Shown: piece by piece, positions 1 to 9,834 of the stretch
Layout: each line of letters starts with the position of its first letter
Position numbering within the stretch: position 1 is the first letter of the stretch
DNA from: Cyanophora paradoxa
Taxonomy: Eukaryota > Glaucocystophyceae > Cyanophorales > Cyanophoraceae
NCBI GenBank assembly: GCA_004431415.1
Contig: QPMI01000676.1
Coordinates: 1-24,044, forward strand
Length of the DNA: 24,044 bases
Direction of reading: 5' to 3'
Notes under the pieces: model-generated
What the model was told of the DNA's origin: nothing
What the model saw: only the letters and a program-made list of their open reading frames with translations
The model's database searches: none
Program-made: the position numbers and the translations under genes

Positions 1-261
1 TGTCTAATCGTGCGCGCGAGAAGCCCGTGCGGAGTGCAAGCTCGGCAGGGCGGGGTTTGGCGAGTGCTGCTGCTGTTAGCCACGTGATGGTAGACTGAGG
101 GTGTACCCGTCAACTACGGCGTACCCCGACACACGCATACAAATGACCGCGGCGCTTCTAACTAGCCTAGGCGCCGTCGGCCTAGCAGCACGAAGGCTGC
201 ATACATCATCTAGAGCCTAGCGGCTCACAATCGAGCATCCACTGTAAAGTCGGATGCGACA
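1..261 (-). repeat. LTR, 3' copy in coding orientation
   Basis: This 261 bp sequence starts tgtcta and ends gcgaca, so it has TG/CA termini on either strand. It matches 16455-16727 with no substitution that I can see, differing by four one-base indels and a 10 bp gap at about 200. It abuts the polypurine tract at 262-273. Confidence 0.95.
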
Positions 262-273
262 ACTCCTCCTCTC
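262..273 (-). promoter_or_regulatory. Polypurine tract for plus-strand priming
   Basis: Read on the minus strand this is GAGAGGAGGAGT, directly followed by the TGTCGC start of the LTR. This is where the RNase H-resistant primer of LTR elements lies. Confidence 0.8.
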
Positions 274-401
274 GGATCCCGCGTCGCGCGGGTCTACGCC
301 CGAAGGCGAACAGAGAGAGGGCCGGGGAAGCCAGGAATTTGATCGAGCCTGAGCTCTCTATACAACGCGACCCCGGCCGCTATACACAAACGCTCGAGCT
401 A

Positions 402-530
402 CCGGCTACTGCCGGGAATCGAAAAAAGGCTCCGAGCCACCACGGTCGGCGTCACCGGCTACTGCGGGAATCGAAAAGACGCCGAGCCCGTCTACGTCCG
501 GCGACTGCCGGAATCGAAAAGGCTGTCGCC
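402..530 (-). repeat. Three-copy direct repeat with TTCGATTCC core
   Basis: Copies lie at 402-438, 455-488 and 498-530. On the minus strand each reads roughly CTTTTCGATTCCCGGCAGTAGCCGG, with a small CCGGC/GCCGG dyad next to a TTCGATTCC core. Copy 3 shares the 14-mer TTCGATTCCGGCAG (minus strand, 505-518) with plus-strand 16412-16425 at the other end of the element. Confidence 0.8.
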
Positions 531-1045
531 CGGCGGGTGCCGGTACGACTCCAGCGTGTAGTGCCCAGGGGGCAAGGTCAACTTCGGGCCGGCGGCCCAG
601 GCAAACCCGCACGAGGCGAGCGGTACGGAGACAGAAGCCGAGGGGGGCCCTGCCCTCATCGCGCAGCACGTTAGCCGCAAGAGCGCACGCTGCAACAGCA
701 ACGCGGGCGTAGCGTCGCGATGGCGCTCGATAGCCCACGCAATATGCCCGTCCCAGCGCTTAGGGATATGCAGCCGTCGTGCGACGCTGCCTAGGCACAA
801 GCCGCGCTCCCACAGCAATTGCACGGCATCGAATCGGGGGACCCCGACGGCGGTGGAGCTAGGGATCTCCAGGGCGAGGCTAGGCGCCGCCCACAGGGCT
901 CAAACCACCGTCACTCGTGACGGCAGGTGCCTGCCCGACCCGTGCATGCACGTCCATTGCGAGGGGGACGTGACCCTCCAGGCGAACGCCACCGAGCGTC
1001 CCGGTGCAGAGCCTGAATGGGGGAATTTTTGCGTCCCCAGTCGTC

Positions 1046-1393
1046 GTACCCGGAGTGGGATCCGGCGTAACGACCGCCTGCGTGTACCCCCACGGCGCAA
1101 GGCGCGCCCTGGTACACCGCCAGGTCTTACACGGAGGGGGAATGGACATCCCCTGTCGCTGTACCCGAGGCAGAACTCGGCGTCACAGCCGCCTACCGAC
1201 CCTTCTGCAGACGCGAGGCGCGTCCTAGGGCTCGGCTAGGTCTTCGGAGGGCCCCAGCCCTGTCACCGTGCCGAGCTGTGCTCAAGGCCACCGGCCGCCC
1301 GCGGCTCATCCAATTTGCCCGGGTCTTTACAAGGGACTCGCACCCTGTCACCGCGCCGAGCTGTGCTCAAGGCTGACGGCCGCCCGCAGCCTC
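1046..1393. repeat. Degenerate direct repeats in the element's 3' region
   Basis: The blocks starting at 1046 and 1161 align over about 100 bp, sharing gtaccc starts, a ggcgt..c..ccgcct core, a gcgaggcgcg-like core and ggtctt near their ends. A better conserved pair of about 50 bp, starting ccctgtcacc and containing ccgagctgtgctcaaggc, lies at 1258-1307 and 1343-1393. A related cccctgtcgctgtacc is at about 1151. Confidence 0.7.
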
Positions 1394-1557
1394 TTCTCTC
1401 GGCTCGGGGCTTTCGCGTTGTGCGCGGGGCTCTGAGGCCCGTCGATCCAGCCCGCCTCGGGCGATCTCTTGCTCAGCGCTGCCAAGGGGCTAGCGCAGCC
1501 GCTCTCATGTCCTTGCCCTCGCGTGGGGTCGGGACGCGGCTCGGAGCCGGCTTTCCC

Positions 1558-2989
1558 TTAAGCCGCTCCCGCCGGAGCCGCCGGCGCTGCGGCCGCGGCA
1601 GCCGGCCCACCCGCCGCCTTGGGCCGCCCTCGGGCCGGCCGTGCAGGCGCGTTCGCGTCTCGCACGCGGAACGGGATCATGCAGTCGATATGCACGATCG
1701 TCTCACGGGTGTCGCGCGCCTTCTGGCGGCCGGCGCCCACCGCGCCGTAGGGCCGCGCAAGGCCACGTACGACGTACGTGTACCCGCCCGGGTGCACGCT
1801 CATGACGGTGAAAGGGCCGACCCAGGAGTTGAACAACCCCTTGTCACGGTCGCCCAGCCAGCACAGGACTTTGTCGCCCACGCCGAAGCGGCGGCGGTCC
1901 GGCAGGTCACCCGTCCGGTGCACCATTTGGCGGCGGTACCAGCGGCGGTACTCGCGCACTGCAGCCTCGCGGCTCTTCGCGGAACCGCACTACGATTGAC
2001 ACGTAGTCGGCGTAGCTAAGGGTGTCGAGCATCTCGACCCCGAAGCGCACGTCGCGGGCAGCGTGAGCTCGTGCCCCAGGTGCAGGAGCGCGGGCGAGTA
2101 GCCCGTGGCCGCGTGCACGGTCGTGCGGAGCGCCAGCTGCACCTCGTGCACCGTGCTGGTCCCACTCGTGCATCGGCTCGCGCTCGGCGCGGCACGCCGC
2201 GTGGAGCAGCGTCTTCACGACGCCCCCCAGCCGCCTACCAGCCCATTCGTCGAATGGTGGTACGCAGCGGCGTAAATGAAACGAGTCCCGAGCTTCCGGA
2301 AGTACTCGTTGAACGGGCCGCCCTTCAGGCTGGACCCGTTGTCCATGAGGAGGCGCAGCGGCACGCCCTCATTCGAGACGAAGTCTCGGCCCATTTCGAG
2401 CATGGACAGCCGTCCAGTCGGCTTTCGGTACAGCCGCGTGTACTTGTCCCACGCGTTCACCCAGGCAACAAATACGGTTGCCGCGCGCTCGGGTCAAGGT
2501 GGAACACGTCCACCTGCCACAAGTCATTCCGGCCTCGGCCTGATGACTGCGATCGCGGTTCGCCGCGGCTTCACAGCCTTGGCGAACTGGCAGCAATGGC
2601 AGCTCCGCACGTAGCGAGCGACTGCCGCAAGCATGCCCGCACCAGAACCTCAGCAGATCCGGCGGGCGACGATCGAGGCGCCGCGGTGGCCCACCCATCG
2701 TGGTACGCGTACAGGACGCGGTCCTGCCAGACTCAGGCAGACGGCACGAAGCGCCCGTGGAGCGGCGGGCGGCGGAACGAGCACGCCGTCTGTGTCCACG
2801 TCAAATTTCTGGCGAATTTGACGAAGCCGCCTTGGCCTGACTGCAGAGTAGCAGTCGCCCGTCTGGCAGGAGGCGCGCGTGCAGCGCGCCTCGTTCACGC
2901 CGTTCTCGTGCCAGAGAACAGCTTGCGGCACAGCGAGTCCGCCTTCTGCGCAGCGAGCAGCCGGACTCGCCGCGCGGGAACATGTGGCC
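1558..2989 (-). CDS. Integrase of Ty3-type retrotransposon (frameshifted)
   Basis: The enzyme would insert the element cDNA into the host genome. In coding order I see: an AQKADSLCRKL-like N-terminal helix at about 2965-2930; an HHCC zinc finger spread over two frames at about 2720-2570, with YHDG, GHRG and CHCC; the core with WQVDV (first Asp, about 2500) and LLMDNGSS (second Asp at 2341-2343); and YHHSTNG before the glutamate site. HAATGYSPALLHLGHE follows at about 2110. A GPY/F module with WVGPFTV lies near 1830, then an Ala/Pro tail ending in a stop at 1558-1560. The residue at DD35E spacing reads Gly at 2233-2235, but the downstream frame shifts at the same place, so one missing base explains both changes. 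At least six frame changes are needed. No chromodomain is evident. Confidence 0.9.
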
Positions 2990-4217
2990 AGGGCCTCGGG
3001 CAGGGGCCCGTCAAGGGAAGGCGGCGGCGCGCATCCCAGGTGTCCTGGACCAGCTCCAGCAAGCGCGGCTTGCGCGGTCTCGACCTCGCCCAGCTCAGGG
3101 CCAGGGCGATGGCGCTGGACGAGAGAGCTCCTTCCAGCCCGCGGCTGGCCGCCGCTCGAGCCGGCGTCGCCGCTCGAGGGCGCCTCAGGGCAGCCGGCGG
3201 CTCAGATGAGCCCGCTGTCGCCGCAGTGGTCGACGCAGCCGCGAGGACGACGCCGCCGGGCGCCGCCCTCGGCCCCTCGTCGGGATCGTCCTGACGGGGT
3301 ACAGCGGCGGCCGCAGCGCCAGTGGCGCGGGTTGTCGGCCTGCGGGCGGTCTTGCCCCGGCGCGGGCCTCAGCGGACGCTGGTCGCGCGCAGGGCGCGAC
3401 AGGCCCCTCGTAGCGCCGCGTCCGACGGAGCCGGCGGCGTACGCGATCGAGGAGGGTAACGGGAACCCGTCCTCGTCGAGCTCAAGCTCGACGCCTCGCG
3501 CGGGCCTCAGGCCCGGCACGGCGGCGACCTCGCCATCGGAGCCCAGCTCCATGGGTCGGCCTCGGAGCCGGCGGTGGGCTCGGAGAGCGCGGGCCGGCGC
3601 AGGCCCTGCTCGACAGCGAGCGTGCCACTCGTCAACCTCCTGCCGCATCGCGGCCAGGTGTCGGCTTGCGGCCGCGCCGGTCGGCGGGCCGCCTGCGGCA
3701 GCTGCAGGGCTGCGGGCAGGGGCGCCTCCTGCCCACGGCAGGGCTCGGGGTTCGGGCGGCGCCGGGCCCCTGGGCTCGTCTTCGGCGTCCGCCGGCGCGG
3801 CTCTGGCGCGCGCTCGGAGCGGGAGACGGCTCATCGTCGGAGCCCTCTCGGAAGGCTCAGGCGGCGCGCGCGTCCGGCGTGGACGCGGCCCCTGGGCGGG
3901 CTGACGTCTCGCCTCGCGGCGGGAGCGCCCTCGAAGGCGAGCTGCGCCGGAGACGGCCTTCGCCTCGCGACGAGGATCTCCGCCCGACTCGGCGGGGCCG
4001 CCGGCGTTCGGCCTCGGCGGCCCAGGCGCATGGGCGGGGCCCGGCAGCGCGGCCTCGTCCGGCTATTCAGCCAGCTCGGTCAGGCGGGGCCCGGCGGGGC
4101 TTCCACGGCAACCCGGCTCCGCAGCGCCCTCGGCGCCCAGAGCGACTGCAAACAGCGGCAGCGGCTCATCGAGGTCGCCGGGCTGGCACGCCATGCCCCG
4201 CAGCGCCAGCCAGCGCG
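2990..4217 (-). other. Long Ala/Pro-rich linker between RNase H and integrase
   Basis: Minus-strand frames through this ~1.2 kb stay largely open but switch often. They encode Ala-, Pro-, Gly- and Arg-rich sequence with acidic patches, such as ELELDEDGFPLPSS near 3480. I recognise no domain. It joins RNase H to integrase in the presumed polyprotein and is several hundred residues long, much longer than the linker in typical Ty3 elements. The opposite strand also has long open frames here, but these reflect GC content. Confidence 0.55.
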
Positions 4218-4812
4218 TCAGGCGCGGCTGAGCTGCCGTCGGCGCCGCCAGGGGCGAGAACCGGGTGGTTCAACGGGGCCGCAGCAGGCGTCGGGCCCTC
4301 CGTTATTGCGCCCCGCGCGGTACTCTACGACGAAGTCGTAGGACTGCAGGAGGAGGACCAGCGTCCAGCTCCCAGAGGTCGCCTCGCGCGAACGCAGCCA
4401 CTGGAGCGCTTGGTGGTCCGTCCGGACCAGGAACTGGGCCCTCCCAAGAGGAAGTGCCGCCAGTATTTTATTGCCCATACAACCGCCAAGCACTCGAGCT
4501 CGTGCGTGTAATTCCGCTCAGCGGGCGCCAGCGTTCGGCTGATGAACGCGATGGCCGCTCACGGCGGGCGAGCCGCCGTCGGACTGCGACAGGATCGCGC
4601 CGATGGCGTACGTCGACGCGTCGGTCGACAGGATGAAGGGCCGCTCGAAATCCGGTACCCGAGTACCAGATCTCGAGCAGGGCAGCCTTCAGCGCCTCGA
4701 AGCGGCTTGGTGGACCTCGGTCCATTGCCACAGGCGTCCCGAAGCAGCAGGCGCTGCAAAGGGTGGGTGACACGGCAAACCCGTTCACGAACCGCCGGTA
4801 GTACCCGGCCAA
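4218..4812 (-). CDS. RT thumb/connection and RNase H (frameshifted)
   Basis: RNase H degrades the RNA strand of the RNA/DNA hybrid during reverse transcription. AGYYRRFV at the start is the standard Ty3 segment after the RT palm. [15 protein letters not shown] at about 4630-4590 carries the first catalytic Asp. [18 protein letters not shown] spans about 4505-4455, and [10 protein letters not shown] at about 4422-4395 carries a further Asp. The domain ends with [14 protein letters not shown] near 4300, as in gypsy-type RNase H. The final ADALSR-like motif is degraded (GPDACC). These motifs lie in at least three frames, so several single-base indels are present. Confidence 0.9.
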
Positions 4813-5633
4813 GCCAGGAACGACCTCAATTGGTCAGCGTTCGCTGGCGGCGGGTACTGGCGAATGAACGCCAGCTTCGCGGGTCCTGGCGATCCCCTCG
4901 GCCGAGACGAGGTGCCCAGCAGGCAACCTCAGCCACCCGAAGCGGCACTTGGAGGGCTTCAGGCGCAAGTTCGCCGGCATGATTGCGCGGAACAAGGCTC
5001 GAGTCCAGCAGGTGCTGGGGCACGCTCGGCGAGAACACCGTATATCTCGATATAAGCGGTGACGCAAGTCGTGAGCAGGGCCGAGGATGGCAGTCACGGC
5101 GGCGAGAAGCGGCCGGCCCGTTGGTCACACCGAACGGGGTCACGCGCCACTCGTAGTGGCCCCAGGGCACCACGAAGGCCGTGTACTGCCGGGACGCAGG
5201 GTCCAGCGCAGCTGCCAGAAGCCCGCCGTCGCGTCGACGTCGAGAAGATCATGGACCCCCGCAGGCGGTCCAGCTGATCGTCGATCCGCGCAGCGAAAGA
5301 CGTCGCGCTCGGTGATTGCATTTAAGCGTCGGTAATCGACGCAGAACCGCCAGGTGCCGTCCTTCTTAGGAGCGAGCACGACCGGCGAGCCGTAGGCGGC
5401 TTGCGAGGGCTGGATCAAGCCCAGCTCAAGGAGCCGCTTATTTCAGCACGGGCGAAGGCCTCGGCGTGCGGCTTACACGCCGCGGGGCGTGAAGACGGCA
5501 GCCGTGAGGTCAATCGATCACGTGCTCGTAGTGGAGGAGGTTGGCCGTGCCCTCGGTGGCCGTGACCGAGTCGGCAACGCGCACGATAGCGCTTGAGCAG
5601 AGCCTCGAGCTCGGCGCGTTCAGCAGTGCTCAT
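4813..5633 (-). CDS. Reverse transcriptase palm and fingers (frameshifted)
   Basis: This copies the element RNA into DNA. STAERAELEALLKRY opens the region at 5630. SPVVLAPKKDGTWRFCVDY followed by RRLN (about 5388-5320) is the fingers motif of Ty3 RTs. LDVDATAGFWQL at about 5240-5208 is motif A with its catalytic Asp. GHYEWRVTPFGVTNGPA (about 5161-5111) is motif B. Motif C, the YxDD box, sits at 5036-5056: Tyr-Ile is visible, but one base is missing within the two aspartate codons and VFSPS follows in a shifted frame. The RIDDQLDRLRG-like segment before motif A is in another frame. Family assignment is secure; intactness cannot be judged from this sequence. Confidence 0.93.
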
Positions 5634-6859
5634 CGCCGGATGCGAGCCGCATTCCGGGATTTTAGCACGTGCTCGGTTCCACTCCTCCTCTTCGGAAGAC
5701 GACGTCCCCGTCGTTTCCGGAGGCGCCCGCGGGGGCCGCCATGGGAGGTCCAGGCCTGGCCCGAGGCGGCTCGCAGCGGCGCCTTGCCCTTGTCCTTGCC
5801 GCGCGCGGCAAGAGGACTCGGCTGCAGAAGGCGCGCCCGGCGCGTCCGTGGTACGGACGGAGCAGCCAGGCCGTCCAGCGGCGCTGGTGCCGTCGCGGGC
5901 GGGCAGCAGCTGTGCTCGGCGCAGGCGCCGGCTGCTCGGCTGCGTCGGCAGCGAGATTTATTTGATCCCCGGAGGATTGGTTGGACTACGTTAGCCCCTT
6001 GACGCGCAACGCGCGCCGGCGGGCGCGGCGGCGTGCGGCGCGCTCGGCGCGGCGGGCCGGCCGGTTCGTTCACGCTCCTCTGGGAGGTCCAACCCGGGTA
6101 CCGACGTCGCGCTCGAGCTCCGAGTCGGTGTCGGACGACACCGGCTCATCGTGGAGCGCGAGGCCCTCCATCGTGACGATGGGGACCTCATGGCCCTCGT
6201 CGTCGTCTCGCGCATCATGCGGACAAACAGCGGAGGTGCGCTCGGCGCAGGCTCCTGCCCGTGGCTGCAGTCGCATCGGACTGCCGGGCGCGGGTGCCGC
6301 AAAGATAGGCCCCGGGCAGGGTGCTGGGGCGTCGGCGCGCCCTCAGCTGCCATATAAGCCGCGGCCGTTCGATTGGCCCGGCGACGCATCGAGCGGAAGC
6401 CTGGCCCCGTTTAGGGTAAAAGGCTCGCAGCGTGCGGATGAAAGTATCGCGACTGCGCGCACGGGCGCATCGTCTGGTGGCGGTCATACCCGAAGTCGCC
6501 GGGCGGCAGGTTGTTAGCCTCCGCCACCGCAACAACGGCCCCTGCTGGAGCAGGACGGGCTCATTGGCGGATTTAATAGCCGCACATGCAGGCTGCCGCC
6601 CGCGGCTGGCGCCGGTGCAGCTGGTGGGGCGCGAGTACCCGAGCGCCGACAAGGAGTCGGGCGCCGGCCCGACGGCGAGCGTCGGAGCCTGGTCCGCAGG
6701 CGGCGCAGGGCCGTCAATCACGCAGCGGACCATCCACTCGCGCGCGTCCTTCAGGACGACAGGGCGAAGGACCCGGACAAGGAGAGGCCCCTTCGCTTGT
6801 CCGGGCAGCAAAAAGGGATCACGTGGGGCGGAATTGCGCGTCGCGCGCGTGCAGGCACC
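5634..6859 (-). other. Protease to RT spacer of the polyprotein
   Basis: Minus-strand coding continues from the protease (6916-6215 stays in one frame) through Pro/Arg-rich sequence. An acidic stretch at about 6215-6130 includes EVPIVTMEGLALHDEPVSSD and then DTDSELERD. Toward 5640 the frame turns strongly basic, with RKRRGRRLPKRRS. There is no known domain. At roughly 400 residues it is a long spacer. Frames break several times. Confidence 0.5.
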
Positions 6860-7353
6860 AGCCAGAGCTGTGGTGTCTATCCGCCCCTCGACCATCATGA
6901 TCGTGCCGATGCCCACGAGCAGGTCGGCATTGGGGCCCAGGAGCCGTCAGGGACGACGTACACGGCCCGCGAGACGTACACGTCACCGAAGCGCAGCACG
7001 ACGTGCGCGATTTCGGCCGTGATCGTGGCGTGGTGTAGGAAGGCCCGCAGGACCTTCACGCCCGTGTACCGGGTGCCCGGGGGCATGTGGCGCTTCTCGC
7101 CAACTTCGCCCATAGCGCCGGTGTCAAAGAGGATTTGGACACGCGTGCTAGCGCCGAGAGTGCCGTCAGCATTCAGGCGTAGACGAATCCTGGGCACTGC
7201 AGCTGCAGGCGCCGGAAATCGTGCGGGCGCCCGAGATCCATCGATCACATGCGCAATCGGGATAGGGGCGTTGAGGCTGCCGGCGGCGCGCCTTCGGGGA
7301 CTCCGGGACCGCGAGGTCCGACGGGCGGTCCGGGCCGTACCCGGTGAGGTCAC
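6860..7353 (-). CDS. Retroviral-type aspartic protease
   Basis: Retropepsins cleave the element's polyprotein. RVQILFDTGAMG contains the catalytic Asp-Thr-Gly, with its Asp codon at 7123-7125, preceded by the strand VPRIRLRLNADG. A beta-rich stretch follows (ITAEIAHVVLRFGDVYVSRAVYVVPDGSW). The second conserved element, hydrophobic residues then Gly (LLVGIGTIMM), is at about 6930-6890 after a one-base frame change near 6918. Spacing from DTG to LLVG is about 65-70 residues, normal for a homodimeric retropepsin. It lies upstream of RT as in Ty3 elements. Confidence 0.85.
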
Positions 7354-8327
7354 CAGGGTCGGCGGCGGGCGTGGGAAGTGCAGCGACGAGCGCTGCGGCT
7401 GTTGCTGGCGTGCAACGCCGCGGACCGACTCTGCGGGGCTGCAGAGGTTTTCCGGTCCGGCCCGTCCGTGAGGGGCTGCGGCTCCCTGGTCGCAGCCGCC
7501 AGGACGCTTTCGGCGATGGACCGCGGCTGCAGTGCAGCGCGCGTCGCGAAGTCGTCCTCGCCGTCATCGTCCCCGTAGACACGGAGGACGGCGCGGGCGC
7601 CAGGACGGCAGCGGCCCTCGCCTGGCGCGCCTGGGCCTGCCCAATCAGCCGGAGCAGCTCGGATTCGATCCGATCGAACTGTTCCAAGCTGGGAACGGCC
7701 GCAGCCCAAATCGTCGCGGCGACGTTGAGGCCGCCCACGAGGCGCCGCTGGCAGCGTCGTGCCCGGAAGATGTGACCGGCGGCGGTCGCAATCTCGTCCA
7801 GGACTTCGGACAGAAGCGGCGGGCTTGCTTCGTTGCCAGCCTCGAGCAGGAGGCGCAAGCGAGCGCGCCAGTTTTTGGCGCTTGTAGTGGGCTGCACCGG
7901 CGCTGTCGCCGGGCGCCGGCGCGCCGGGGCCAGCAGGGCGGTCACGCCCGGCATCGGCGGCCCGTACATCATGCCCGGCGGCCAATAGTAGCCGCCGCCT
8001 CCGGGCATCTGAGGCATCAGGGCCGGTGGCGGCCCGCCCCAGGTGGGCCGCGGCGGCGGCGGCCCATGGGGAATGGCGGTACGCCGCGGCGTCAGCCGGC
8101 GGACACCGTGGGTGCAACGCGAGCCCGCTTGTTGCGGCGCTCGGCTTCGGCTAGGAGGCGGGCGCGCGTCTCCTCCGCGTGGGCGCCGGTGCGGGCGCGT
8201 CCTCGAGCTCGAGGCCGTGCTCACGCGCGACGGCAGCGAACGCTGCGTCATCGAGGCCGGCGAAGTCGTCGGCGTCGCTCGCCGCAGGCGCGGTCGAAGC
8301 GGTCACCGTGACGCGGTTGCCGTGCAT
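7354..8327 (-). CDS. Pre-protease segment, helical and proline-rich, possible second ORF start
   Basis: An ATG at 8325-8327 opens a frame starting MHGNRVTVTAST with an acidic helix (FAGLDDAAFAAVAREHG), then a basic stretch. A Gly/Pro/Met/Tyr-rich stretch around 8040-7950 (GGGGYYWPPGMMYGPPMPG) looks disordered. A long helical block at about 7890-7620 (LRLLLEAGNEASPPLLSEVL and LEQFDRIESELLRLIGQAQA) follows, then a Ser/Arg linker to the protease. The stop-containing frames just upstream fit a new ORF beginning here, which would make this the N-terminus of a separate pol-type polyprotein. It has no CCHC motif and I cannot name a family. A capsid- or matrix-like helical domain is possible but unproven. 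Confidence 0.5.
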
Positions 8328-8352
8328 CACGCGCCGGTCCCGGTGAGTGCCT

Positions 8353-9834
8353 TCACGGGCACGGCCACCGCGCGCACGGTCGGCGGGGACCGGGAGGAGG
8401 ACTCGCGCGGCGGGCCGAGCGAGCCTCGCGGCGCTCGGCTTCCGGGTGCTGCCGCTTCGCGCCTTGCGGCGTGCGGACGCACGGCGCCGTCAGGCACCGG
8501 CGAGCGGGAGGCGCGGGGAGCGGGGCTCGGCTCGCGCGACCCGGAGCCCGTTGTGCCCGAGGCAGAGGACGCTTCGTCCTTTGCCTTCTTGGCGTCGAGT
8601 CACCCCGGACCTGGGCCCGCAGGGTCTTCGGGATGACCTCGGGGCGGCGCCCGCTCCAGTGCATGAGGAGGGCAGCCGACATCCGGTAATGGAACGGCGT
8701 GACCGCCATTACCGTGGTGCCCAGGTCGGGCGCATCCGCAGGTGCGGGGAAGGGCGCATCCGGCTTAGCGACCGTGTCGAAAGCCGGCGCCGGCCAAAGT
8801 CGGAGACCAAGAGGCGCGGCGGGCGTGCGCTCGTCATGATGGGCCAGAGGACATCATTGATCTTCTGAACCCAGCTCAGGAGAGCCCGCGAGGTGGCTTC
8901 CTGGCCGTGGAGCATGTGATCCTCGCCAGCATGCGAGAGATGCCGGCGGCCCACGTGTCACGGTCGACGTGACAGAACTCGCGCATGCCGTGCGCGGTGG
9001 TACGGGCGGGCAGGATGCGCTCAAGGAGGCGAACATCCAAGCAGCCGACAGTGTCCTCATGCTTTGCGAGCAGTGCGCGAAGCTGAGTCGTCGCGGGCAA
9101 ACCCCAGATCTGCAGCATCGCGTCTGCGAGCTGCTTCTTCGACGCCGGCGCATTGTCGAGCCACGATGTGGCGACAGCGGTCGGGCGGGAAGGTCTGGCA
9201 TGGAGAACCAGAACAGGGTCGCCAGCGGAAGCTGGGAGGCCAGAACGAGGGCCGCGTACTCGTCGACAATGTCCGTAGGGACTTTGTCTTTGACGGTGTG
9301 GTAGACAGCGTAAAGCTCGTCACCATCGACCGTGCGCATGTGGCTACCGCGCTTGTCAGCGCTCAGAGTATTGCGGTCACCGCGATAGCAGATATCCCGC
9401 AAGAACTCATAGGCCGCGGTCGGCCCCACGACGTGCATCTGCACGTTGTACCCTGCCACCGGCGCCGGGCGCCGGGGCTCAGGCAGCTCGTGGCCGAGGA
9501 TCCAGCCGGCCAAGTGGTTCACATACCCCGCAAGCAGGGATGCGACGAACTCACGAGTCGGCAGCGGTGCCCACGTGGCGCCGTTCTCGGTGACGATGGG
9601 CAGACGAGCGGGTGCATCCGCGTCCCCTTGTGCATCGGGTTCACCGGCGGCCGGCTGGACTCGTACCCCAGCGTAAAGACGCGGGCGGCAAGCGGTCGAG
9701 CTGGCGACGCGCCTCCGCCTCGAGGGGTACTGCATCGCGACGTGGGCGGGCCCAGCGTGACGCGGATGGCGTTCTTCCGGCGGCGTCGCCGAGGACGTCG
9801 AGGGCGTTCGCATCGAGCTCAGCCGCGAAGGCAC
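8353..9834 (-). CDS. Unrecognised coding block 4 (last) of the large ORF
   Basis: Minus-strand frames here look like real protein, with mixed composition and folded-type segments, but switch several times. Readable parts include REFVASLLAGYVNHLAGWIL (about 9560-9500), YNVQMHVVGPTAAYEFLRDI (about 9455-9396), YAVYHTVKDKVPTDIVDEYA (about 9308-9250), LQIWGLPATTQLRALLAKHE (about 9117-9055) and LLSWVQKINDVLWPIMTSAR (about 8880-8820). The end, below about 8640, is Ser/Pro/Arg-rich and apparently disordered, with a plausible stop just above the ATG at 8327. No domain is recognised. Position in the element suggests a structural or accessory protein. Confidence 0.5.

Larger units (their letters stand above)
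274..1557 (-). other. 3' region of the retrotransposon after integrase, no supported gene
   Basis: About 1.3 kb lies between the integrase stop (1558-1560) and the polypurine tract. No frame on either strand gives a convincing protein, and I see no transmembrane or signal segment that would suggest an env-like gene. It holds two sets of short direct repeats (402-530 and about 1046-1393), typical of a long non-coding 3' region. Confidence 0.6.

Noticed and set aside
274-1557. Possible env-like or accessory gene after integrase
   Set aside because: No frame gives a signal peptide, transmembrane segment or balanced composition. The region is repeat-filled.
2233-2235. Loss of the integrase catalytic glutamate by substitution to Gly
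   Set aside because: The downstream frame changes at the same place, so a single missing base is a simpler explanation than substitution.
2071-3294. Long plus-strand open frame (407 codons) over the integrase region
   Set aside because: It lies opposite clear integrase motifs, is Arg/Ala/Ser-rich and has no domain. GC-rich DNA gives long antisense frames.
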